Shown: positions 1-5,317 of the stretch, piece by piece
Numbering within the stretch: the first letter of the stretch is position 1
How the letters are laid out: every line of letters begins with the position of its first letter
DNA from: an uncultured Collinsella sp.
GTDB taxonomy: Bacteria > Actinomycetota > Coriobacteriia > Coriobacteriales > Coriobacteriaceae
Reading direction: 5' to 3'
Assembly: GCA_900756725.1 (NCBI GenBank)
Contig: CAAELJ010000150.1
Coordinates: forward strand, 1-8,539
Length of the DNA stretch: 8,539 nt
Notes under the pieces: generated by a model
Seen by the model: the letters and a program-made list of their open reading frames with translations, nothing else
What the model was told of the DNA's origin: nothing
Database searches by the model: none
Program-made: the position numbers and the translations under genes

Positions 1-356
1 ACCGTAAGAACATTTCCGTGGGCCAGGCTCACATCCGTTCTACGTTCAACAACACGATCGTTTCGATCACCGATCCCCAGGGCAACGTCATTTCCTGGAA
101 GTCGGCTGGCCAGGTGGGCTTCAAGGGCTCCCGTAAGTCCACGCCGTTCGCTGCCCAGATGGCTGCCGAGGCTGCTGCCAAGCAGGCCATGGAGCACGGT
201 ATGAAGAAGGTTTCCGTCTTCGTCAAGGGCCCCGGCTCCGGTCGTGAGACCGCCATTCGCTCCCTCCAGGCTGCTGGCCTCGAGGTCTCGAGCATCCAGG
301 ACAAGACCCCCATTCCGCACAACGGCTGCCGCCCCAAGAAGCGTCGCCGCGTGTAA
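1..356 (+). CDS. rpsK: 30S ribosomal protein uS11 (S11), 5' end missing
   Basis: This is the 3' part of rpsK. The reading frame is open from base 3 and gives 117 residues, against about 129 for E. coli S11, so roughly 11-15 N-terminal residues lie outside the window. The GTG at 18 is an internal codon, because the upstream residues RKNIS align with the family (E. coli RKQVS just before GVAHIHASFNNT). Visible hallmarks are AHIRSTFNNTIVSITD near the start, GSRKSTPFAAQ in the middle, KGPGSGRE, and the C-terminal TPIPHNGCRP followed by a basic tail. uS11 sits on the platform of the small subunit next to 16S rRNA helices near the mRNA exit site. The gene precedes rpsD by 19 nt, in the usual alpha-operon order. 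Codon choice is strongly biased (AAG, GAG, CGT/CGC), as expected of a highly expressed gene. Confidence 0.97.
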   Translation, partial: RKNISVGQAHIRSTFNNTIVSITDPQGNVISWKSAGQVGFKGSRKSTPFAAQMAAEAAAKQAMEHGMKKVSVFVKGPGSGRETAIRSLQAAGLEVSSIQDKTPIPHNGCRPKKRRRV

Positions 357-375
357 CTGAAAGGATCGTATCAAT

Positions 376-972
376 ATGGCAATCGACAGGACTCCTGTTC
401 TTAAGCGCTGCCGTCAGCTCGGGATCGATCCCGCTGAGCTCGGTTACAGCAGCAAGAAGGAATCTATCCGTCAGCCCAAGCGCCGTCGCAAGGAATCTGA
501 GTACGGCATGCAGCTGCGCGAGAAGCAGAAGGTCAAGTTCATCTATGGCGTTCTGGAGAAGCAGTTCCACGGCTACTTCAACAAGGCCCGTAAGATGAAC
601 GGCGTCACCGGTGAGAACCTCATGATCATCCTTGAGTCTCGCCTTGACAACGTCGTCTTCCGTCTTGGCTTCGCCCGCACCCGCAAAGAGGCTCGTCAGT
701 CCGTCCGTCACGGTCACTTCACCGTGAACGGCAAGCGCGTTGATATTCCGTCCTACCGCGTCAAGGCCGGCGACGTCGTCGCTGTCGGCGAGAAGTTCCG
801 TGACCTCCTCCCCATCAAGGAGGCTCTGATTTCCTCCGAGCGCTTTGAGGTCCCTGGCTGGCTCGAGGTCGATATCGAGAAGCTGTCTGGTAACGTGCTC
901 GCTCTGCCGACGCGTGAGCAGATCAGCGGTGATATCAACGAGCAGCTCATCGTCGAGCTCTACTCTAAGTAG
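376..972 (+). CDS. rpsD: 30S ribosomal protein uS4 (S4)
   Basis: The gene encodes 198 residues, slightly shorter than E. coli S4 (206). The ATG at 376 follows GAAAGGA (359-365) at a 10-nt spacing. The core motif YGMQLREKQKVKFIYGVLE (residues 43-61) matches the family. The S4 RNA-binding domain spans about residues 88-150 (SRLDNVVFRLGF, then VNGKRVDIPSYRV), and the protein ends in DINEQLIVELYSK, the canonical C-terminus. uS4 is a primary 16S rRNA binding protein that nucleates 30S assembly, and in some bacteria it represses its own operon. The N-terminus has a single cysteine (C12), so it lacks the four-Cys zinc site found in many Gram-positive S4 proteins (a zinc-independent form). Residues 15-40 are shorter and more basic than in E. 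coli. It lies 32 nt upstream of rpoA and is evidently co-transcribed with it. Confidence 0.97.
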   Translation: MAIDRTPVLKRCRQLGIDPAELGYSSKKESIRQPKRRRKESEYGMQLREKQKVKFIYGVLEKQFHGYFNKARKMNGVTGENLMIILESRLDNVVFRLGFARTRKEARQSVRHGHFTVNGKRVDIPSYRVKAGDVVAVGEKFRDLLPIKEALISSERFEVPGWLEVDIEKLSGNVLALPTREQISGDINEQLIVELYSK

Positions 973-1004
973 TCCATCCGGGCTGCTGAGGCTGGAGGTA
1001 ATAC

Positions 1005-1946
1005 ATGTCAGAATTCATTAGGCCTCAGGTTCAGGTCGAAGAGATCAACGAGACGTCTGCTCGTGTCTCCGTCGAGCCGCTCGAGCGTGGCTACGGCGAT
1101 ACGCTGGGTAACTCCCTTCGTCGCGTACTTCTGTCCTCGCTCGAGGGTGCCGCCGTCGAGGCCATTCAGATCGATGGTGCACAGCACGAGTTCATGACCA
1201 TCCCTAACATGGTCGAGGATGTCACCGACATCGTCCTGAATGTCAAGGGTCTTGTCTTCAGGGCTCTCGGCACGACCGACGAGGCGACCGCCACCATTTC
1301 TGTTGACGGCCCCTGCGAGGTCACCGGTGCGGACTTCTTTATTCCGTCCGAGTTTGAGCTGGTCAACCCCGAGCAGCACATCGCTACGCTTACCGAGGGT
1401 GGCCATCTCACCATGAGCATGCGCATCGGCTATGGCCGCGGCTATGTCTCTGGCGAGGCTAACAAGCGCGACAACGATCCCATCGGTGTGATCCACGTCG
1501 ACTCGCTGTACTCGCCGGTGTCCCGTTGCGCCAAGCTCGTTGAGGCTTGCCGTGTCGGTCAGCACACCGACTACGACCGCCTTGTCCTCGAGATCGAGAC
1601 CAACGGCTCCATCGCTCCGCGCGACGCCGTGGTCCAGGCTGCCAATATCATCAACCAGCATATGGCTGCCTTTATGAACCTTGCCGAGACCCCCGAGGTC
1701 GAGGAGGAGGCTTCGATCTTCGCTCCCGAGGTCACCAACGACAACGCCGAGCTGGACAAGCAGATCGAGGATCTGGACCTTTCCGTCCGTTCCTACAACT
1801 GCCTTAAGCGCGCCAGCATTCACTCGGTCCGTCAGCTCGTTGAGTTCTCGGAGAACGATCTGCTTAACATCCGTAACTTCGGTGTTAAGTCGATCGAGGA
1901 AGTGAAGGACAAGCTTGAGTCCATGGGCCTGAGCCTGAAGGCTTAA
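1005..1946 (+). CDS. rpoA: DNA-directed RNA polymerase subunit alpha
   Basis: A complete 313-residue alpha subunit (E. coli 329). The ATG at 1005 follows GGAGG (994-998) at a 6-nt spacing. The N-terminal domain (about 1-228), which dimerises and scaffolds beta and beta', shows the motif GDTLGNSLRRVLLSSLEG at residues 31-48. R40 corresponds to the essential E. coli R45. An acidic linker (about 229-250) joins it to the C-terminal domain (about 253-313), which contacts UP-element DNA and activators. There the DNA-contact residues are kept with an offset of three from E. coli: R262, N265, C266, K268, G293, K295, S296 and E299. UP-element recognition should therefore be conventional. The gene is third in the operon, 30 nt before rplQ, the standard bacterial arrangement. 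Nothing about the protein is unusual. Confidence 0.98.
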   Translation: MSEFIRPQVQVEEINETSARVSVEPLERGYGDTLGNSLRRVLLSSLEGAAVEAIQIDGAQHEFMTIPNMVEDVTDIVLNVKGLVFRALGTTDEATATISVDGPCEVTGADFFIPSEFELVNPEQHIATLTEGGHLTMSMRIGYGRGYVSGEANKRDNDPIGVIHVDSLYSPVSRCAKLVEACRVGQHTDYDRLVLEIETNGSIAPRDAVVQAANIINQHMAAFMNLAETPEVEEEASIFAPEVTNDNAELDKQIEDLDLSVRSYNCLKRASIHSVRQLVEFSENDLLNIRNFGVKSIEEVKDKLESMGLSLKA

Positions 1947-1976
1947 TGCTTCGCATATTTGAGGAGAAACTAGACC

Positions 1977-2444
1977 ATGCGTCACAACGTTAAGAAGGGC
2001 CTGAAGCTCGGCACCGATGCGAGCCACACCAAGGCCATGAAGAAGAGCCTGGCCAAGGCCCTCTTCGAGAACGACCGCATCAAGACCACCGAGACCCGCG
2101 CTAAGGCGCTGCGTTCGGTCGTCGATCCGATCATCACCTGGGCCAAGAAGGGCGACCTGCACTCTCGTCGTCTGGCCATCGCCAAGCTCGGCGATAAGCA
2201 GCTCGTTGCCGAGATCTTCGACAAGGCTGCCCAGGGCATGTGGCAGGACCGCAACGGCGGTTACACCCGCATCATGAAGCTCGGCAACCGTAAGGGCGAC
2301 AACGCTCCTATCGTTATCATGGAGCTCGTCACCGAGCCTTGCACGCCTAAGGCCAAGAAGGCTGCTCCGGCCCCCAAGAAGGCCGCTGCTCCCAAGAAGG
2401 TCGAGGCCGTCGAGGAGGCTCCTGCTGAGGAGACCGCTGAGTAG
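1977..2444 (+). CDS. rplQ: 50S ribosomal protein bL17 (L17) with C-terminal extension
   Basis: 155 residues, starting at ATG 1977 after GAGGAG (1961-1966). The bL17 core runs to about residue 118 and includes the initial MRH, the KAMKKSLAKALFENDRIKTT helix region (19-38), RSVVDPIITWAKKGD, RRLAIAKL, and GGYTRIMKLGNRKGDNAP (94-111). bL17 binds 23S rRNA near the peptide exit tunnel. Residues 121-155 go beyond the E. coli core length (127 total). The extension has a Lys/Ala/Pro-rich section (123-141) followed by an acidic section (EAVEEAPAEETAE), resembling the disordered tails seen on some actinobacterial ribosomal proteins; its role is unknown. This is the last gene of the operon. The stop codon TAG (2442-2444) is followed 26 nt later by the intrinsic terminator and overlaps a candidate promoter for truA. 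Confidence 0.97.
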   Translation: MRHNVKKGLKLGTDASHTKAMKKSLAKALFENDRIKTTETRAKALRSVVDPIITWAKKGDLHSRRLAIAKLGDKQLVAEIFDKAAQGMWQDRNGGYTRIMKLGNRKGDNAPIVIMELVTEPCTPKAKKAAPAPKKAAAPKKVEAVEEAPAEETAE

Positions 2445-2469
2445 ACAATCCGTCTGCATAGGCTATATT
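2442..2469 (+). promoter_or_regulatory. Candidate sigma-70-type promoter for truA
   Basis: TAGACA (2442-2447, 5 of 6 match to TTGACA) and TATATT (2464-2469, 5 of 6 match to TATAAT) are separated by 16 bp. The first three bases of the -35 are the rplQ stop codon. Transcription would start near 2476, inside the left arm of the rplQ terminator hairpin, leaving a leader of about 60 nt before truA. This is assigned by eye from consensus similarity; I have no transcript evidence. Confidence 0.42.
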
Positions 2470-2470
2470 C

Positions 2471-2501
2471 GAGGGGTACGTTCGCGTACCCCTCTTTTTT
2501 T
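2471..2501 (+). terminator. Intrinsic terminator of the ribosomal protein operon
   Basis: GAGGGGTACG (2471-2480) pairs perfectly with CGTACCCCTC (2485-2494) around a TTCG loop, followed by seven T residues (2495-2501). This is a textbook Rho-independent terminator 26 nt after the rplQ stop codon. The loop-closing pair is G-C, so it is not the extra-stable C(UUCG)G tetraloop. Confidence 0.95.
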
Positions 2502-2526
2502 GTCGCGATACCGTTGATTGTTTGTT

Positions 2527-2531
2527 GGGAG
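2527..2531 (+). promoter_or_regulatory. Ribosome binding site deciding the truA start
   Basis: GGGAG lies 5 nt before the ATG at 2537. An in-frame TTG at 2522 lies upstream of this site and has no Shine-Dalgarno sequence of its own, so ATG 2537 is preferred. Confidence 0.7.
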
Positions 2532-2536
2532 CGCCC

Positions 2537-3361
2537 ATGACCGCGCCGTCTGATTTCAATTCGATTCCTGAGCTCGATGCCACGCTTGTATTCTGTGTTG
2601 CCTATGATGGCTCGTCCTATAGCGGATTTGCCGAGCAGCCGGGCCAGACGACCGTTGCGGGCGAGTTGCGCCGCGCTATCGAGACGCTGCTGCGCCGCCC
2701 GATCGATCTGACGTGTGCGGGTCGTACCGATGCCGGCGTGCATGCGGTGGCCCAGTACATTAGCGTGCCCGTAACGGACGCTGAGCTTGCTCTGACGCGC
2801 CGTAGGTGGCTGAGGGCTATGGATGCCCTCCTGCCCAAAGATATCGCCATAAACGAGGTCTACAAGGCCCGTAGGGGCTTTTCTGCCCGCTTTGACGCGC
2901 GGTCCCGTACGTATACGTACCGTATTGCCGATCGCGATGCGCGCCCCGTGCTCTCGCGCGGTGCGGTGTGGTGGCATCGCTATCCCCTCGACGCCGATGC
3001 GATGGCGGCCGCCTGCCCTGCGCTTTTGGGCGAGCAGGACTTTAAGAGCTTTTGCAAGGTTGCCTCTGCTGTGGGCAAGCCCACGCACCGCTGCGTGATG
3101 CGTGCGGAGTTTGGCCACGAGGTCGCTTTTGGCGAGGATATCCTGACCTTCACTATCGAGGGCAATGCGTTTTTGCACTCGATGGTGCGTACCATTGTAG
3201 GAACGCTCGTGGAGATTGGCATGCATCGTCGCGATCCCCAGTGGATGCGCGAGGTTATTGACGCCCGTGACCGAACCGCTGCGGGTCCCACGGCGCCTGC
3301 CTGCGGCCTTACGTTTATGGGTGTGGATTACGGCCCCGACGAGCTTGTCGTTCTCGACTAG
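2537..3361 (+). CDS. truA: tRNA pseudouridine(38-40) synthase TruA
   Basis: 274 residues from ATG 2537, in the family range of roughly 245-275. TruA converts uridines 38-40 in the anticodon arm of many tRNAs to pseudouridine; it acts in the cytoplasm as a homodimer. The catalytic aspartate is D65 within AGRTDAGVHA (61-70). Other family motifs are VAYDGSSYSGF (21-31), the RTYTYRI strand (124-130), DFKSFCK (168-174), GNAFLHSMVRTIVGTLVEIG (209-228), and the closing APACGLTFMGVDY (253-265). About 15 residues precede the first conserved strand, a short extension. The gene follows rplQ, as in most Actinobacteria, but the strong terminator between them means that expression needs read-through or its own promoter (candidate at 2442-2469). 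Codon use is less biased than in the ribosomal genes. Confidence 0.95.
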   Translation: MTAPSDFNSIPELDATLVFCVAYDGSSYSGFAEQPGQTTVAGELRRAIETLLRRPIDLTCAGRTDAGVHAVAQYISVPVTDAELALTRRRWLRAMDALLPKDIAINEVYKARRGFSARFDARSRTYTYRIADRDARPVLSRGAVWWHRYPLDADAMAAACPALLGEQDFKSFCKVASAVGKPTHRCVMRAEFGHEVAFGEDILTFTIEGNAFLHSMVRTIVGTLVEIGMHRRDPQWMREVIDARDRTAAGPTAPACGLTFMGVDYGPDELVVLD

Positions 3362-3385
3362 GGGAGTGCTCGGCGCGTCTGTGCC

Positions 3386-3442
3386 TTGCACATACTATGT
3401 GTGAGCTGCGCGTGTGCAACATCTGTTCTTGGCGTGCAACAT
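3386..3442. repeat. Cluster of short direct and inverted repeats upstream of the glycosyltransferase-like gene
   Basis: TTGCACA (3386-3392) is the exact inverse of TGTGCAA (3413-3419). GTGCAACAT occurs twice on the same strand (3414-3422 and 3434-3442), exactly 20 bp apart, about two helical turns. CACATA-C-TATGTG (3389-3401) is a perfect dyad overlapping the first copy. The cluster sits in the 152-nt gap between truA and the next gene, where I could not place a convincing promoter. It looks like an operator array for a dimeric regulator, but no regulator is identified. Confidence 0.35.
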
Positions 3443-3513
3443 GTTAGGCGGCTCGTTGCTTTTATAGCTCGGGTGTACCATGAACGACAGTTTGATTTGG
3501 TGCTATCGAGAGG

Positions 3514-4563
3514 ATGGAAAACTTGGTTCGACGTTGTTCGCATCCGCGACTTTCGGTGATCCTTGTGGTAGAAGGTTCGCCCAGCTATGCGATGCGTGCG
3601 CTCGAGAGTATCCAGAACCAAGACCTCTATGATTTGCAGATTGTCGTTGTCTGCCGCGATGCTGTGCCCGGTGTGCGCCATTCGCTTCAAGTTGCTGCCG
3701 ACAGGGACATCCATATTGATTTGATTGACGTCGAGGACGCGAAGCGCGGCGCTTGTCTTCGTGCCGGTTTTGATGCCTCGCGCGGCTCTCAAATCATCGC
3801 CATGAACGCCGATGAGTGGTTTGCTCCGCAGGCCCTTTCCAAGATGGTCGATATCGCGTGCGATACTGCGGCAGACATTGTGCTCCCCTCGGTGTCGCTC
3901 GATCGATACGATGCGCATCGCGAGCGTCATTCGCGCGTCTTGGATGCTGCCTCTATTGCCATAGAAGACGAGTCTTCTATGGTGACTGGGCTGCCCCAGT
4001 TGATTTTAGGCGGCTTGGTTGCTCAAGTCTCTGGCGTGATGTACAGCCGTCCACTGTTTGAGGCATGTCTTTTGTGCGATAAGACGTTTCGCACGGTTGG
4101 GTTTATGGCGTGCGCGCTCTCGCAGGCACAGCGCGTCTCCGGATGCGGCGACGCTTGTTTCCACGCGGCGGCGCCTAAGCTTACAGATGCCTTTGATCCC
4201 ACCATGTATGCCAAGGTATCCGATGACGCCCGGGCGCTCGACGAGCTTGCGGACTCACTCTCGGAAGCAGATAGCGGTGGTCGGCTCAAGCTGGCAAGCC
4301 AAAAGTTCTACTTTGCCGGACTGGTCGCCTGCATCGAGAATTTGTGTCTGAGCCCGCATGGAGTGTCGTCAATCGAGCGTTCCGCCCGCATGCGTGATAT
4401 GCTCGAGGCGCCTCGAACCCGTCAGATGGTCGCCGCGCTCAAGGATAACCATCGGGGACTCGGTCTGTTGTTTGGGCCGATCGCCAGCGCCAAGCCCGCG
4501 CGCTGCGTGATGTGTACGCATCTGGCAGCTTTTCTTAACCGGACGGGCGCAAAAACCGCCTAA
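3514..4563 (+). CDS. Glycosyltransferase family 2-like protein of unknown role
   Basis: I do not recognise a specific gene. Up to 349 residues. The N-terminal third resembles GT-A family 2: LSVILVVEGSPSYAMRALES (13-32) followed by a QIVVVCRD strand (42-49) is the usual nucleotide-sugar binding start, and SQIIAMNADEWFAPQALSKM (92-111) occupies the place of the DxD motif. Family members usually read DADD there; this protein reads NADE (98-101), so activity is uncertain. The rest is not recognisable. There is no signal peptide or membrane segment. Thirteen cysteines, including C185-x2-C188 and C331-x2-C334, are many for a cytoplasmic enzyme. The start is unsure: ATG 3514 directly abuts GAGAGG (3508-3513), too close for normal use, whereas TTG 3523 lies 9 nt from it; an in-frame TGA at 3493 rules out earlier starts. 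The gene lies between truA and argR on the same strand. Its codons look native rather than foreign. Confidence 0.6.
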   Translation: MENLVRRCSHPRLSVILVVEGSPSYAMRALESIQNQDLYDLQIVVVCRDAVPGVRHSLQVAADRDIHIDLIDVEDAKRGACLRAGFDASRGSQIIAMNADEWFAPQALSKMVDIACDTAADIVLPSVSLDRYDAHRERHSRVLDAASIAIEDESSMVTGLPQLILGGLVAQVSGVMYSRPLFEACLLCDKTFRTVGFMACALSQAQRVSGCGDACFHAAAPKLTDAFDPTMYAKVSDDARALDELADSLSEADSGGRLKLASQKFYFAGLVACIENLCLSPHGVSSIERSARMRDMLEAPRTRQMVAALKDNHRGLGLLFGPIASAKPARCVMCTHLAAFLNRTGAKTA

Positions 4564-4574
4564 ACGGCTCATTA

Positions 4575-4602
4575 CGAAACAAACTTGCATAGAATTGTTT
4601 CG
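4575..4602. promoter_or_regulatory. 8-bp inverted repeat upstream of argR (candidate operator)
   Basis: CGAAACAA (4575-4582) and TTGTTTCG (4595-4602) form a perfect dyad with a 12-nt spacer; the half-site centres are 20 bp apart. No T tract follows, so it is a poor terminator for the upstream gene. It does not match the ARG-box consensus (TGAAT, four A/T bases, ATTCA). An operator is the more natural reading, but the regulator is unknown. Confidence 0.35.
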
Positions 4603-4648
4603 AAATGCGTTCTTATACACAAAAGCCTTCAAATAGCGTTAAACTATT

Positions 4649-4665
4649 CAATCACTGATTGATTG
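4649..4665. promoter_or_regulatory. 17-bp dyad just upstream of argR (possible autoregulatory site)
   Basis: CAATCA (4649-4654) and TGATTG (4660-4665) are perfect inverted arms around a 5-nt spacer, 30 nt before the argR start. The size resembles an 18-bp ARG box, and ATTCA at 4646-4650 resembles one ARG half-site, but the TGAAT half is not at the expected distance. ArgR commonly represses its own gene; whether this is the site is a guess. Confidence 0.28.
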
Positions 4666-4695
4666 TCTCCGCCATCTTTTGGAGAGAGGGTTTGT

Positions 4696-5133
4696 ATGGC
4701 TAAAAAACGCAATGGGCGCCAGGATGCCATTAGAGATATTGTGCGCAATAAGGATGTCCGCACGCAGCGCGTGCTGGTCGATGAGCTCCGTGCTATGGGC
4801 TTTGATTGCACGCAGGCGACTGTCTCTCGCGATATTGCCGATATGGGGCTGCGTAAGCTCCCTGAGGGCATCTATGTTCTGGCAGAGGACCTGCACCTGC
4901 AGCGTATGGTTTCCGAGCTCGTAACGGGCGTTCTGCGTACCGATAATCTGGTTATGATCAAGGCTCAGCCTGGCACGGCTTCCGGCATCGCCGCCGCCGT
5001 TGATGCGGCAGAGTTGCCCGATGTGCTTGGCTCGCTTGCCGGCAACGATACGATTTTGGTTATTGCCCAGACGGCCGAGGACGGCGAGCGCCTCGAGGCG
5101 CTGATCAATAAGCTGAGCAATTCTCGCAAGTAG
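4696..5133 (+). CDS. argR: Arginine repressor ArgR
   Basis: 145 residues (family usually about 149-156), starting at ATG 4696. GAGG (4686-4689) within the purine-rich run 4681-4690 lies 6 nt upstream, which favours this start over an in-frame TTG at 4663. The N-terminal winged helix (about 1-70) contains QATVSRDIADMGL (40-52), the recognition helix that reads ARG boxes. The C-terminal domain (about 76-145) forms the hexamer and binds L-arginine; PGTASGIAAAVD (92-103) and LGSLAGNDTILVIAQT (111-126) are its signatures. The family motif is normally GDDT; here it is GNDT (116-119), replacing the first aspartate (E. coli D128), which contacts the arginine ligand. ArgR usually represses arginine synthesis and activates catabolism. 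No arg genes lie nearby, so it would act in trans. A terminator follows at 5183-5215. Confidence 0.93.
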   Translation: MAKKRNGRQDAIRDIVRNKDVRTQRVLVDELRAMGFDCTQATVSRDIADMGLRKLPEGIYVLAEDLHLQRMVSELVTGVLRTDNLVMIKAQPGTASGIAAAVDAAELPDVLGSLAGNDTILVIAQTAEDGERLEALINKLSNSRK

Positions 5134-5182
5134 GTGTGCGGGCCGTGCGCTCGGCATTGCGTGCGCTGACATAGTGGCTTGT

Positions 5183-5215
5183 AAGGGGCATCGACGTTGG
5201 TCGGTACCCCTTTTT
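5183..5215 (+). terminator. Intrinsic terminator of argR
   Basis: AAGGGG (5183-5188) pairs with CCCCTT (5207-5212), and ATCGAC (5190-5195) with GTCGGT (5200-5205, one G-T wobble), around a GTTG loop. There is one C-A mismatch at 5189/5206. A run of five T residues (5211-5215) completes it, 49 nt after the argR stop codon. Confidence 0.85.
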
Positions 5216-5256
5216 GTTTGCCGGTATAAAGACCGCCCACCAGGTCGCTTCAAACT

Positions 5257-5293
5257 AAAAGGCCCCGAGCAGTTCAATAAGCTGCTCGGGGCC
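5257..5293 (-). terminator. Intrinsic terminator of the PBP gene
   Basis: GGCCCCGAGCAG (5261-5272) and CTGCTCGGGGCC (5282-5293) form a perfect 12-bp stem with a 9-nt loop. Read on the minus strand, the stem is followed by TTTT, the complement of 5257-5260, then AGTTTG. It lies 24 nt beyond the PBP stop codon. The plus-strand side has only TT, so it acts mainly on minus-strand transcripts. Confidence 0.88.
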
Positions 5294-5317
5294 TTGTTGG
5301 CTTTAGTCGCGTACTTC

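Noticed and set aside
1008..2459. A 483-codon open frame on the minus strand opposite rpoA and rplQ
   Set aside because: It is antisense to two unmistakable genes whose strong codon bias avoids the codons that would read as stops in the opposite frame. Its Leu/Val/Asp/Gly-rich product resembles no family and it has no ribosome site.
2261..3391. A 376-codon minus-strand frame opposite rplQ and truA
   Set aside because: Antisense to two conserved genes, crossing their terminator, with a low-information Arg/Ala/Gly-rich product.
3480..3632. A 50-codon frame starting at ATG 3480 as a small gene or leader peptide
   Set aside because: No Shine-Dalgarno sequence, it overlaps the glycosyltransferase-like gene in another frame, and it has no recognisable features.
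4575..4602. The CGAAACAA/TTGTTTCG dyad as terminator of the upstream gene
   Set aside because: The stem is AT-rich with a 12-nt loop and no T run follows on either strand.
4663..4695. A TTG start for argR at 4663
   Set aside because: It overlaps the CAATCA/TGATTG dyad and has no ribosome site, whereas ATG 4696 has GAGG at a good distance and fits the family N-terminus.
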